From NORP110 sp051251595 (lineage in GTDB: Bacteria > Pseudomonadota > Alphaproteobacteria > Rhodobacterales > Rhodobacteraceae), in NCBI GenBank assembly GCA_051251595.1, contig JBPOFA010000004.1:124001-188000 (forward strand): DNA of 64,000 bases, given 5' to 3'. Positions 8,273-17,621 of the stretch are shown here, one piece after another. Under the pieces are notes generated by a model. It did no database searches and was not told the DNA's origin. It worked only from the letters and a program-made list of their open reading frames with translations. A program made the translations under genes and the position numbers. Numbering within the stretch: the first letter of the stretch is position 1; each line of letters begins with the position of its first letter.

Positions 8273-9205
8273 ATGAAAATATTGAACAAATGTGGGGGGC
8301 TGCTTTTTGCGGGCGCTGTGGCGATTGCGGGGTTTGCTCAATCCGCCAGTGCTGACGGGAAGGTCGCAGTGATCACCCCATATCTGGCGCAACCTGGCAC
8401 TCAGTTCTACGTGGAAGGCTTCAAGGCTGCAGCGGATGAAAAAGGCTGGGATGTAAATGTTGTAGACACCGCAGGCGACGTGGCCGCTGTCATCAGCCGC
8501 CTTGAAGACGCCGTGAACCAGCAAGTCGATGCGATCGTGATCAATGTGGATCCGGCGCAGGTTGCCGCCGGGCTGGAAGTTGCCAAGGATGCAGGCATTC
8601 CGGTTGTTGGTATGGATTCCGGGACGGATCCGTTGCTGGTCACCAATGTTACAAGCAACGGATATGCGATGGCGGCAGAAACATCTGTCTATGTTGCGGA
8701 CCGTATCGGTGGCGCTGGCAAGGTGGTCATGTTTGTTTTTGACGCGTTCCCGCCCGTGCAAATTCGTGGCGTTGTCGCGGATGCGATTTTCGGCAATTAC
8801 CCAGATATCGAGGTCATTGATCGTGTGACACCTGACGTTTCAGACGGCGGTATTGCGGATTCTCGTGCCAAAATGGAAGCGATCCTGGCCGCGAACCCTG
8901 AAAAGGGCAGCATCGCTGCTGTTTGGGCCGCTTGGGATCAGCCGGGTCTTGGTGCGCTGCAAGCCATCGAAGATGCGGGCCGCAGTGATGAAGGCATCGT
9001 GATCGTCGGGATCGACGCAAACCCTCAGGCGCGCGATGCAATCGCGGCTGGCGGCAATTTCGAAGCTTCCGTTGCGCAGGACTTTATCGGCATCGGTGAA
9101 AAAACGGCCGATGTCGTGTCGCGCATCATCGCTGGTGATGAGATCAAAGAATCTGTGGTTTATGTCCCGACAAGGCTGATTACCTCGGCGAATGCCACGG
9201 AATAA
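8273..9205 (+). CDS. sugar ABC transporter periplasmic binding protein (ribose/xylose type)
   Basis: A 310-residue periplasmic binding protein of the RbsB-like Peripla_BP_4 class. A signal peptide ends near SASA at residue 27; the mature chain begins DGKVAVITPYL. The two-lobe pattern shows QVDAIVINVDPAQVAAGLEVAKDAGIP near the hinge and GIVIVGIDANPQ later. A strong RBS (TGGAGGAACGGCG) precedes the ATG. It lies 105 bases downstream of xylB and just before a terminator-like hairpin, so it is probably made in excess of the ATPase and permease. Confidence 0.9.
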   Translation: MKILNKCGGLLFAGAVAIAGFAQSASADGKVAVITPYLAQPGTQFYVEGFKAAADEKGWDVNVVDTAGDVAAVISRLEDAVNQQVDAIVINVDPAQVAAGLEVAKDAGIPVVGMDSGTDPLLVTNVTSNGYAMAAETSVYVADRIGGAGKVVMFVFDAFPPVQIRGVVADAIFGNYPDIEVIDRVTPDVSDGGIADSRAKMEAILAANPEKGSIAAVWAAWDQPGLGALQAIEDAGRSDEGIVIVGIDANPQARDAIAAGGNFEASVAQDFIGIGEKTADVVSRIIAGDEIKESVVYVPTRLITSANATE

Positions 9206-9230
9206 GACACCACATATATTGACGTGTTTC

Positions 9231-9259
9231 GGCGGGCGTTTTTGCGCCCGCCATTTTTT
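9231..9259 (+). terminator. strong hairpin with T-run between binding protein and ATPase genes
   Basis: A perfect 8-bp stem GGCGGGCG / CGCCCGCC with a TTTTTG loop and the tail ATTTTTT. It has the form of a rho-independent terminator but lies inside the ABC operon, 26 bases after the binding-protein stop and 2 bases before the ATPase start. It most likely acts as a partial terminator or 3' stabiliser. Confidence 0.8.
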
Positions 9260-9261
9260 AG

Positions 9262-10770
9262 ATGATGGTCATGACCTTTCTTAGCCTGCAAAATGTAGAC
9301 AAGACCTATGGCGGTGCAACGGCGTTGTCCGGTGCCAGCCTAGAGCTTGCCGCCGGTGAAGTGCACGCGCTGATGGGGGAAAACGGCGCGGGCAAAAGCA
9401 CCATCATCAAGATACTGGCTGGCGTGACAAAACCCGACAACAGCCAGATGGTTTTGAACGGCGCGCCAATACAGATCAACAGCACGCAGGACGCATTTGA
9501 CCACGGGTTCCGGTTCATCCACCAGGAACTTAACATCGTGCCTCAGCTGTCGGTTGCTGAAAACATTGTCCTCGGTCGGCCTTACCCATCCCTGTTGGGC
9601 GTCGCCGTGAATTGGACGGAACTGAACCGCCGGGCCTTGGCTGCTTTGCACCGACTGCAGGTGACCCATATCGACACGCGCCAAAAGATGGCGCGGCTGA
9701 ATTCCGGCGACCAGATGCTTGTGAAAATCGCAAGCCTTTTGGTGTCGGGCGGGGACACGCCCCCTTGTCTTTACGTGATGGATGAACCCACGGCCGCGCT
9801 GAATGGTGCCGAGATCGAAAAGCTGTTTCATGTGGTCGGCGAACTGAAAAACTCCGGCGCTTCGGTGTTGTATGTCACGCATCGCATGAATGAGGTTTCC
9901 GAAATTTGCGACCGGGTCACCGTGTTTCGCGATGGCAAGCGCATGGCGACAAAGCTTGTCAAAGAAACCGGATCTGCCGAGATCATCCAAATGATGACCG
10001 GTCGCGAGATGAGCGACGCCTATCCGCCGCGCAGCTCTGCGATGCTTGATGCGCCTGTTGTGCTGTGTTCGGGGTTCGCAACCAAGCATATACGCGGCGT
10101 TGATTTCGAATTGGCCGGGGGCGAAATCTTGGGTGTCGCGGGGCTGGCCAATAGTGGGCAAAGCCAGGTCTTGCAGGCGTTGCTGGGCGTTGACCGGCGT
10201 GTCACAGGGCAGCTGACGATTAAGGGCGTGGTCAAAGACCTGCGCGGCGCGCCAGAAGCGTGGCAGTCCAAGATCGCCTATATCCCGCGGGAACGAAGAC
10301 GTCAGGGGCTGATGTTGCGACAAAGCATCGTGGACAACATCGCGCTGCCGCATCTACAGAAATTCACCCGGTTTGGCGGGGTAATCAGCAGAGGCCAGGA
10401 AAAGGCGCATTCCGCCGCGCTTGGGCAGGCGGTGGCGCTGAAATCGGATGGATTGGACCAACCTGTCTATCAGCTGAGCGGTGGCAACCAGCAAAAGGTT
10501 GTGCTGGCACGGGCCATTGGGGACCAGCCCAATGTACTGCTGCTGGACGAACCCACACGCGGGGTGGATGTGGGGGCCAAGTTCGACATCTATTCGCTGA
10601 TCCGCGATCTGAGCGCCGCAGGGACAGGCGTTGTCATTACGTCCTCTGACTTGCCAGAGCTTATCGGCTTATGCGACCGCATTCTGATCATGCGGGATTT
10701 CGCCCAACACGCTATCATTCCGACCAAAGACCTGACGCCAGCCGGGCTTTTGGCGAAGTTTTATGAATAA
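9262..10770 (+). CDS. sugar ABC transporter ATP-binding protein, two-domain
   Basis: A 502-residue RbsA/XylG-type protein with two fused nucleotide-binding domains. Domain 1 has Walker A GENGAGKST (39-47) and Walker B LYVMDEPTAAL. Its signature is reduced to LNSGDQMLVKIA, and domain 2 has a degenerate Walker A (GLANSGQSQ, no lysine) with an intact LSGGNQQK signature and LLLDEPTRGVDVG. This asymmetry is normal in the family. There is no clear RBS, because the start sits at the foot of a terminator-like hairpin; ATG 9271 is an alternative start. Confidence 0.9.
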   Translation: MMVMTFLSLQNVDKTYGGATALSGASLELAAGEVHALMGENGAGKSTIIKILAGVTKPDNSQMVLNGAPIQINSTQDAFDHGFRFIHQELNIVPQLSVAENIVLGRPYPSLLGVAVNWTELNRRALAALHRLQVTHIDTRQKMARLNSGDQMLVKIASLLVSGGDTPPCLYVMDEPTAALNGAEIEKLFHVVGELKNSGASVLYVTHRMNEVSEICDRVTVFRDGKRMATKLVKETGSAEIIQMMTGREMSDAYPPRSSAMLDAPVVLCSGFATKHIRGVDFELAGGEILGVAGLANSGQSQVLQALLGVDRRVTGQLTIKGVVKDLRGAPEAWQSKIAYIPRERRRQGLMLRQSIVDNIALPHLQKFTRFGGVISRGQEKAHSAALGQAVALKSDGLDQPVYQLSGGNQQKVVLARAIGDQPNVLLLDEPTRGVDVGAKFDIYSLIRDLSAAGTGVVITSSDLPELIGLCDRILIMRDFAQHAIIPTKDLTPAGLLAKFYE

Positions 10771-10776
10771 GGTACT

Positions 10777-11745
10777 ATGCACATGATCACAGCTCTTAAA
10801 CGCTATGGCACGCTTCTGGGCTTTGCCGCGATCATATTGTTCTTTTGGTTCAATTTGCCCGACACATTCATGACGGCCCGCAATTGGCTGAATATCTCGC
10901 AACAGGTCAGCATGTTGGCGGTGATCGCCTTTACCATGACGATTGTTATGGTCATGGGGGATTTTGACCTAAGCGTCGGGTCGATGGCCAGCCTTTCGGG
11001 CATCTGCGCCGCGCTGCTGTTTGCGCAGGGCTATTCCGTGCCAACGGGCATTGCAGCTGGCCTGTTGGTCGGGGTCGTTGGCGGGCTGTTTAACGGGTTC
11101 CTGGTCAGCTTCGTCGGTATTCTGCCCTTTGTGGCGACCCTTGGGACTTTGACCATGTTCAGCGGGTTGGCCTTTCTGGTCAGTGACGGAAAGACGATCT
11201 TTGGGCGCGATATTCCCAAAAGCTTTGGCGGGATCGCGCGCAGTGGAATTGATCTGGATGCCATAGGTCTGGCCGGTCTGTCCTTGCCGTTCCTGACCAT
11301 TCTGGCGCTGGTGGTTTTGTTTTTGGTTTGGTTCACATTGGAACATACCGGCTTTGGCCGACGGCTTTATGCGATTGGTGGAAATGCCGAGGCTGCCCGG
11401 CTGGCCGGTGTGAAGGTTCGCAAGCTGCGGATGATCGCGTTTGGTCTGACGGGGCTTGGGGCCGCGACGGGTGGGTTGATGCTGGCAAGTCGCGTCGCCT
11501 CGGCCAATCCAACGCAGGGCAGTGGGTTGATGCTGGATGCGATTGCTGCGGTATTTCTGGGAATGACGATCAGCCAGGAAGGGGAACCACGCGCCCTGGC
11601 AACGCTTGTTGGCGTTTTGATCCTTGGGTTGCTGGACAATGGCCTGACACAGATGAGCGTGGACAGTTTCGTGCGCGAAATCCTGGTGGGGGCGATTATT
11701 TTGGCGGCGGTTGCATCGTCCAGCATTGGCAAGCAAACTGGGTAA
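10777..11745 (+). CDS. sugar ABC transporter permease (RbsC type)
   Basis: A 322-residue inner-membrane permease of the BPD_transp_2 family with about nine to ten hydrophobic segments. Characteristic pieces are GDFDLSVGSMASLSGI and GGLFNGFLVSFVGILPFVATLGT. It starts 6 bases after the ATPase stop with AAGG upstream, so it is cotranscribed. With the binding protein and ATPase it completes a ribose/xylose-type importer. Confidence 0.9.
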   Translation: MHMITALKRYGTLLGFAAIILFFWFNLPDTFMTARNWLNISQQVSMLAVIAFTMTIVMVMGDFDLSVGSMASLSGICAALLFAQGYSVPTGIAAGLLVGVVGGLFNGFLVSFVGILPFVATLGTLTMFSGLAFLVSDGKTIFGRDIPKSFGGIARSGIDLDAIGLAGLSLPFLTILALVVLFLVWFTLEHTGFGRRLYAIGGNAEAARLAGVKVRKLRMIAFGLTGLGAATGGLMLASRVASANPTQGSGLMLDAIAAVFLGMTISQEGEPRALATLVGVLILGLLDNGLTQMSVDSFVREILVGAIILAAVASSSIGKQTG

Positions 11746-11774
11746 CGTGACCTGCATTTTGGAAAAGGTGAAAC

Positions 11775-12977
11775 ATGACCTTTGACGCGACCGGATCGCA
11801 AAACCGTATCGACCGGGTTCGCCCCGACGCGCCAGAGTTGGCGTTTTTGGGGGTCAGCCCAATCGGAGTGCGCACGCTTGACCTGATCCATGGGGATCAG
11901 CTTGATGTCGCGCATGTGTCCGAGGGGACGATGCCCCATTATGACCGACCGCTGCGGGTGGAAATCTGGTATCCGAGCACATCTCAATCTGGACAGGGAT
12001 GCAGCTATTCGACCCTGCTGCGGGACGGAAAGACCCCCGTCACATTAAACGGGCGCGCTGCGCGAGATGCCACGATAGCGCCAGGCCGATACCCTTTGGT
12101 TCTGATCTCTCACGGGTTTCCGGGCAACCGGTTCCTGCTTAGTCATTTTGCAGAAAACCTGGCCTCAAAAGGCTATGTCGTTGCGTCTGTGGATCATGCC
12201 GACAGCACATATGCTGAAAAGATTTCGTTCGAGTCCACGCGGTACAACCGTCCTTTGGACCAGAGTTTCGTGCTGGATCAACTGACGGATAAAACTCAGC
12301 CAATCGCGCAGAGCATTGATGCGGAAAATATTGGCGTGATTGGCTATTCCATGGGGGCCTATGGCGCTTTGATCTTTGGGGGAGCTGGTTTTGCAGATGG
12401 CGGCACCAAACATGACGAACCCGAGTTTCGCGCGCTGTTTGAGCGGCTTCGCGCGGGCGCGGAACAGCATCAAGGTCTGATTGATCCGCGGGTCAAAGCG
12501 ATTGTCCCGATTGGTCCATGGGGGCGGCAACACGGGGTTTGGGATGCTGTTGGGTTGGCTGGGGTGAAAAAGCCGACATTGGTGATTGGTGGCAGCCGTG
12601 ATGACATTTCAGACTACAGGGATGGCATTCGGAAAATCTATGACGAACTGACATCGACGACGCGGTATCTACTTACCTTCGATCATGCGGGACACAACGC
12701 GGCGGCCCCGATCCCGCTTCCAAAGGAATTCTGGGGCGAGGGCGTCGATGAACGGGCGTTCTCACATTATGAGGATGGCGTTTGGGATACGCTGCGGATG
12801 AACAATATCGCGCAGCATTTTGTGACTGCTTTCCTTGGCCTGTACCTAAAATCGGACAAGAGCATGGAGCGGTATTTGAACGTTGCTTTGACCTCTGACA
12901 GCCAAAGCGATGAATGGCCGGGCTTTGAGAACAGCCCTGCCATTGGGTTGCGGTTGGAATGCAAAACGCCCGCGTGA
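11775..12977 (+). CDS. alpha/beta-hydrolase of the dienelactone-hydrolase/acetylhydrolase type
   Basis: A 400-residue hydrolase with nucleophile elbow GYSMGA (Ser192), an oxyanion-type HGFPGNR near 113-119, and a probable catalytic histidine in FDHAGHN near residue 305. There is no signal peptide. It is placed 29 bases after the permease with a good RBS (GGAAAAGGTG), so it belongs to the sugar operon. An esterase in such an operon could remove an ester group (for example acetyl or lactone) from the imported sugar. The substrate is unknown and this is inference. Confidence 0.75.
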   Translation: MTFDATGSQNRIDRVRPDAPELAFLGVSPIGVRTLDLIHGDQLDVAHVSEGTMPHYDRPLRVEIWYPSTSQSGQGCSYSTLLRDGKTPVTLNGRAARDATIAPGRYPLVLISHGFPGNRFLLSHFAENLASKGYVVASVDHADSTYAEKISFESTRYNRPLDQSFVLDQLTDKTQPIAQSIDAENIGVIGYSMGAYGALIFGGAGFADGGTKHDEPEFRALFERLRAGAEQHQGLIDPRVKAIVPIGPWGRQHGVWDAVGLAGVKKPTLVIGGSRDDISDYRDGIRKIYDELTSTTRYLLTFDHAGHNAAAPIPLPKEFWGEGVDERAFSHYEDGVWDTLRMNNIAQHFVTAFLGLYLKSDKSMERYLNVALTSDSQSDEWPGFENSPAIGLRLECKTPA

Positions 12978-12990
12978 CTGGTGCGGGTGC

Positions 12991-14691
12991 TTAGCCAAAG
13001 AAATCTTTGTTCAAAGCGTCCAGAACCGGCTGGTCGCGTTCATAGATGTCTTCGCGGAACTCAACCAAACCTTCTGCATTCACCCAAGCTGTATAATAGG
13101 TCAACATGACCGGCATCGGCTTTGGCAATGTAACGCGGGTTGTCTTGCCGCTGGCCAAAATCTCTTCACGACGCGCATCTGACCAGTTTGGATCGCCTTC
13201 CATCAGAAGATCGGCAAGCTCGAACGGATTTTCGACGCGGATACACCCCGAGCTTAGGTTTCTGTCGGCCCGATCGAAAAGGGACCTATTGTCGGTGTCG
13301 TGCAGGTAGACAGAGTACTCGTTTGGAAACATGAACTTGACCTGGCCAAGCGCATTCTTGGGGCCAGGGCGCTGTACCAATGTCACCGCTGGATTGTCTG
13401 ATGCCCAATTCACCGAGGCCGGGTCGATGATTTGACCATCCGCGTTGACGACATCATACCCGCCGCGTTCCAGATAGCCGGGGTCTTGTCTGATTTTTTC
13501 CAGTTTGTCGCGCTGGAAGATCGAAACGGGGACCGTCCATGTGGGGTTGAATTCCATATATTCAATCTCGTCGCGGAACACCGGTGTCTTGCGATAGACC
13601 TGACCGACGATAGAACGTGTCCGCCATGCGATCTTCCCGTCTTTGACGAGTATCGTTTCCGCACTGCCGATGTTCACAAATACAAAATCGCTTCCGGTGT
13701 CGCGCAGCAGCCATCTGGCTCTTTCCAAAGTGACACGCAGTTGATCAATGCGATAATCAACAGGGCGGTTAAGCGCTGTGAAAGTTCTGGGCCCGATTGC
13801 GCCATCGGCATCAAGGCCGTGGCGTTTCTGAAAGTGCTGGACCGCGACCTCCAGCTCAGGGTCGTACATGTCAGATGTCAAATCACCCTGGGCCAGATCG
13901 CCGGTGATCGACAGACGTTGTCGCAAAATAGGGATGCTTGGGTCTTGCATGCCGGGTTTTAGCACGACGGCATCTGGCACAGTTGGCCAGCCCCCCTGTT
14001 CTGCAATCGCGCGGTACTGGGCCAGTCCCTGTTGCAACGCAAGATAGCTTGGGTGGTATATGTCCAGGTCGTCGACCATCGCGCCAAGTGTCGCCACGGT
14101 CAGATATTGGTTCAACAGCTGCGCGGGGTTTCCTTGCTGAAAGGGGCGCAGAAAATTCCATTCACTGTTCAAGGTGCTGGGATCTACTTTGCCATAATAT
14201 TTGTGGTGCAAGACCAGCGCAGCCGACGCAGTTGCAACGACGTCAAACCTTGCGACAGCCACCGGATCCCCAGAGGCGGCATCGATTTGAAGGTTCAACA
14301 AATCGGCGGAATGAAAATCCTGAGGACGAAAACCTTCACGTAAGGCGTTGTCGATTTGTGTCAGCAGATCATCCTGTGCGGCAGGGTCTGTCCATACTGG
14401 TTCAAAGGAACGCAGCGCATAGAATTCTTTGAGGAACTTGCCGCTGATAATGGGTACAGTGCCAATCTCTGACACACCTTCGGACGACAGCCCGTTGACG
14501 GTGCTTTCTATTTCGGTCTCAACAGGCCCGGCGAGGCTGGGCGTGTTGGTCAAAAAGAGTGCGGTAAACCCCAGAAGGATCACCGCGCAAAATTGTCGGA
14601 ACTTCTGCACCGTTGCGCCTGATTTGGGTATGTTTTGGTTCTGCTGCATGCGGTTTGCCCCATCATGGTAGTTCTTGTGCCGTCTAGGCAT
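12991..14691 (-). CDS. murein L,D-transpeptidase (YcbB/LdtD-like)
   Basis: A 566-residue exported peptidoglycan enzyme. A hydrophobic signal or anchor lies at about 32-55, a peptidoglycan-binding domain with HFQKRHGLDADGAIGPRT at about 285-303, and a YkuD catalytic domain with His464 and the motif SSGCIRVENP (Cys483). Domain order and length match YcbB-type enzymes, which make 3-3 crosslinks. ATG 14649 (Met15) is an equally possible start and places the hydrophobic stretch closer to the N-terminus. It converges on the hydrolase gene and is transcribed alone. Confidence 0.9.
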   Translation of the reverse strand: MPRRHKNYHDGANRMQQNQNIPKSGATVQKFRQFCAVILLGFTALFLTNTPSLAGPVETEIESTVNGLSSEGVSEIGTVPIISGKFLKEFYALRSFEPVWTDPAAQDDLLTQIDNALREGFRPQDFHSADLLNLQIDAASGDPVAVARFDVVATASAALVLHHKYYGKVDPSTLNSEWNFLRPFQQGNPAQLLNQYLTVATLGAMVDDLDIYHPSYLALQQGLAQYRAIAEQGGWPTVPDAVVLKPGMQDPSIPILRQRLSITGDLAQGDLTSDMYDPELEVAVQHFQKRHGLDADGAIGPRTFTALNRPVDYRIDQLRVTLERARWLLRDTGSDFVFVNIGSAETILVKDGKIAWRTRSIVGQVYRKTPVFRDEIEYMEFNPTWTVPVSIFQRDKLEKIRQDPGYLERGGYDVVNADGQIIDPASVNWASDNPAVTLVQRPGPKNALGQVKFMFPNEYSVYLHDTDNRSLFDRADRNLSSGCIRVENPFELADLLMEGDPNWSDARREEILASGKTTRVTLPKPMPVMLTYYTAWVNAEGLVEFREDIYERDQPVLDALNKDFFG

Positions 14692-14880
14692 CCATTGGCT
14701 CGCCCCATCTTTAAGTTATTTGGATTGGAGGCACCACCAAACAATCGGTGAGCTAGCAGGCTTTGATGGCATGATCCAAGGACATAAATCACCGCTGCTT
14801 TAATGCTCTGGGAATGCCCTGGGAATTCTGCTTAAGTGTGCTGAAAGTGATATATAACGGAAATATCAAGGAGTTTTGCA

Positions 14881-15618
14881 ATGGATTTCACCGGACAGAC
14901 CGCTGTCGTAACTGGCGGTGCGCAGGGGATTGGTTTGGCCTGCGCCACCCGAATGGCCCAAGATGGGGCGCGGATCGTGGTTTGGGACATGGACTTGGAT
15001 CTTGCCCAAGACGCCGCGGCAAAACTGGGTGGGGATGCTGTTGCCGTCAAAGTTGATGTTAGCGATTGGGACAGCGTTCAAGCGGCGCGGGATGCGACCC
15101 TGGACGCGACCGGTCAAATTGATGTTGCCGTGAACTCTGCCGGGATTTCCGGGGGGATCAACACGTTAGAAGAATATCCGGTCGAAGAATTCGCCAGGAT
15201 CATGAACATCAATGTCCTTGGTACGTTTCATGTGAACAAGGCCGTGGTCCCTACAATGCGCGCAAAAAGCTATGGGCGGATCGTAAATATCGCCTCTATC
15301 GCTGGTAAAGAAGGCAACCCTGGTGCCGCGGCCTATTCGGCGTCCAAGGCGGCGGTGATCGGGCTGACGAAGTCACTGGGAAAAGAGCTGGCAGGTGTTG
15401 ATATCGGTGTGAACTGCATCACTCCGGCTGCGGCGCGGACGCGGATCTTTGATCAGATCAGTCAGGAACATATCGACTTCATGCTGTCTAAAATTCCACG
15501 TGGTCGTTTTCTGGAAGTCGCCGAAGCAGCTGAGATGATCGCTTGGGTCGCCAGCCGCGAAAACAGCTTCACAACGGGGGCCGTGTTTGATCTGTCTGGC
15601 GGACGGGCGACCTATTAG
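14881..15618 (+). CDS. SDR family oxidoreductase (FabG / sugar-acid dehydrogenase like)
   Basis: A 245-residue classical SDR: cofactor loop GGAQGIG at about 12-18, NSAG, catalytic Ser in NIASIAG, and YSASK. Resembles 3-oxoacyl-ACP reductase-type and 2-keto-3-deoxy-sugar-acid dehydrogenases. The RBS AAGGAG is 8 bases upstream. The unusual PAAARTRIF in place of the common PG-x-x-x-T may affect substrate. It stands alone and convergent to the MFS gene, so context does not reveal its substrate. Confidence 0.8.
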   Translation: MDFTGQTAVVTGGAQGIGLACATRMAQDGARIVVWDMDLDLAQDAAAKLGGDAVAVKVDVSDWDSVQAARDATLDATGQIDVAVNSAGISGGINTLEEYPVEEFARIMNINVLGTFHVNKAVVPTMRAKSYGRIVNIASIAGKEGNPGAAAYSASKAAVIGLTKSLGKELAGVDIGVNCITPAAARTRIFDQISQEHIDFMLSKIPRGRFLEVAEAAEMIAWVASRENSFTTGAVFDLSGGRATY

Positions 15619-15642
15619 GGTCTGATCTGCGCGCGGTGTTGT

Positions 15643-16836
15643 TTACCAGCTTCGGATAATGACCGGGGCCAGGGCGATCAGCCCCAATGCCACCGCGCCT
15701 GTCAGACCGGCGGAAACGCCGAATTGATCCGCCAGAAACCCAAGCCCAATCGCGCCAAGCGCGGCGGCCCCGATTCCGACCATTCCCCAAAGGCTCATCA
15801 CTCTACCGCGAATGTCATCGTCCAGTTCCAACTGGATCGCGGTTTGCATTGTGATGCCCGCCATAGTGCCGCAAAATCCAATCAGGACCATCATCACGAG
15901 CGTCAGTTCCCATATGGTTGAATAGCCTACAATTGGGATCAGACTGATCCCCAGAAATGTGCTTACCAATACGGGGCGGGGCAGTCTTCCGGATGCCTGG
16001 GCGGATGTCAGCGCTTTCGTCATGCCTGCGCAAAGGGCCCCAAACCCCGCGCTGGACGTCAGTAACCCCAGCCCTGCAGCCCCCTTGTCAAAGACGCCAT
16101 CGGCAAAGACCGGCATCAGTTCCAGTGTCCCACGAATGAGAAATGCAAAGATCCCCGTGACCAACAACGCCCGACGAATGATGTCATTGGCCATGACATA
16201 GCGAAATCCGGCCAACATTTCCTGCAGAAAGGGGGGCTTTTCGCTGTTTTCCGATCGTCGAGGCCGTGGGCTTAGCCGTGGTATGACGAACAGGATTGGC
16301 AGATAGAAAAGCGCCTGAACGATCAGTGAAACCTCTACCCCGAAAACCGCGATTAATGCGCCCCCCAAGGCGGGTCCGGTGAGCCGCGCCAAATTAAAGT
16401 TAATTGCAACAAGCGTTACGACCGATCCAATTGCGGCTCGTTCCACCAGGCGCGGGGCGAGCGACATTCTGACCGGGTTGTGGGCCGAGGTCACGACGCC
16501 GACCAAAGTGGCGAGAGCGGCAAGGACAATTGTACCCAAAACGCCAAGTTCATACGTAATCAGAAAGAGCAGGGTGATCAGCAAGAGCAGCGACTGAGTC
16601 ACCATCGCCGCCTTTTTGACGCGCACGCGATCAATCAGGACGCCAAAGAATGGTCCAGAAATCATTGCCGGCGCATATGTAAGGAAGGACACAAGCCCCA
16701 CAAAGCTGGCAGAGTTTGTAAGTTCCCACGCGATCCAACCTAAGGTGACGCGTTGCATCCAGACAGAGTTGAGCGCAAATGCGTTGCCGCCCAAATACAG
16801 GCGGAAATCCCGAAACTTGACTGCGTCGATATTCAT
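15643..16836 (-). CDS. MFS transporter (EntS-like MFS_3)
   Basis: A 397-residue major-facilitator protein with about 12 hydrophobic segments. The conserved loop GVLIDRVRVKKA between helices 2 and 3 is a variant of the MFS motif A, and the MFS_3 group includes exporters such as EntS. It is the last gene of the minus-strand run that starts at 19479, 67 bases after a ChaC-like gene. It may import or export a peptide or product of gamma-glutamyl breakdown; substrate unknown. Confidence 0.8.
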   Translation of the reverse strand: MNIDAVKFRDFRLYLGGNAFALNSVWMQRVTLGWIAWELTNSASFVGLVSFLTYAPAMISGPFFGVLIDRVRVKKAAMVTQSLLLLITLLFLITYELGVLGTIVLAALATLVGVVTSAHNPVRMSLAPRLVERAAIGSVVTLVAINFNLARLTGPALGGALIAVFGVEVSLIVQALFYLPILFVIPRLSPRPRRSENSEKPPFLQEMLAGFRYVMANDIIRRALLVTGIFAFLIRGTLELMPVFADGVFDKGAAGLGLLTSSAGFGALCAGMTKALTSAQASGRLPRPVLVSTFLGISLIPIVGYSTIWELTLVMMVLIGFCGTMAGITMQTAIQLELDDDIRGRVMSLWGMVGIGAAALGAIGLGFLADQFGVSAGLTGAVALGLIALAPVIIRSW

Positions 16837-16903
16837 GTATCCCGGATACCTGACTTACGCGGGGTCCACCATGTTGCGCGACGAGATAACGGCATCAACC
16901 CAA

Positions 16904-17584
16904 TCACCCAAGTTCAGCGAGCCGTTCCAACCGATCGGCGACCATTTCTTGTAATTGCCACAAATGTTGATCGTGTACACCGGCGTTTTCCAGTTCGGTA
17001 ATTGTGTTCAACAAATAGTCTGGCATTGATCCAACATGTCCAACCGATGTCGCCAGAATGTCTGCGAGTTCTTCGATTGGAGGTTCGGGATGATATAATT
17101 CCCAGTCGGGGCTGACGGTGAATGCTATTGCCGGAATATGTCCGTTATTGGTCTCGGTCATGACCCATTCCGGCGGACAAGGGGGTTCTTTTTGTAGCAG
17201 GCCAACCAGATTTTCCAACAAGTTGTCCTGGTTCATGCGCATGGCAACGCCCCAGCACTGCCCGCCCCGATCCAGAGACAGCATTAACCCCGGGGCATCA
17301 GGATTGCCGCGAAATCTTCGGTCTGGTCCGATGCAAAATGAACGCCGCCATCCTCTCACCAAAGCTGACTTGCGCTCGACCACGTCGCAACGTGGATTCC
17401 AGATCAGAGACCCGATCGCAAATACCCACAATTCGTCTGGGTTTTGCGTATTGGACAAAATGTCCGCCGCTGTGTCGTAAAAATACTCGGGGGGCGGGTC
17501 CGAAACCCGGATCGGGCCGCGTTTATCGACTCGTTCAGGCAGCCGGTTCACAAGGTCACGTGTCAGGCGGGGTTGCATTTTCAA
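16904..17584 (-). CDS. ChaC-like gamma-glutamylcyclotransferase, variant motif
   Basis: A 226-residue member of the ChaC family, which releases 5-oxoproline from gamma-glutamyl compounds such as glutathione. The usual YGSLMW nucleotide-like loop reads AIGSLIW here, with Tyr replaced by Ile. The position of the catalytic glutamate seems kept (LLQKEPP, aligned with LWRRE of the paralogue). The start is uncertain: TTG 17584 or ATG 17578. Downstream of a dipeptidase and in the same strand as a second ChaC gene. The altered loop suggests a different substrate or lower activity. Confidence 0.8.
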   Translation of the reverse strand: MKMQPRLTRDLVNRLPERVDKRGPIRVSDPPPEYFYDTAADILSNTQNPDELWVFAIGSLIWNPRCDVVERKSALVRGWRRSFCIGPDRRFRGNPDAPGLMLSLDRGGQCWGVAMRMNQDNLLENLVGLLQKEPPCPPEWVMTETNNGHIPAIAFTVSPDWELYHPEPPIEELADILATSVGHVGSMPDYLLNTITELENAGVHDQHLWQLQEMVADRLERLAELG

Positions 17585-17621
17585 GTTTTTGATCCCTTTC
17601 TTTGGGGAATAGGAAAGGAGA

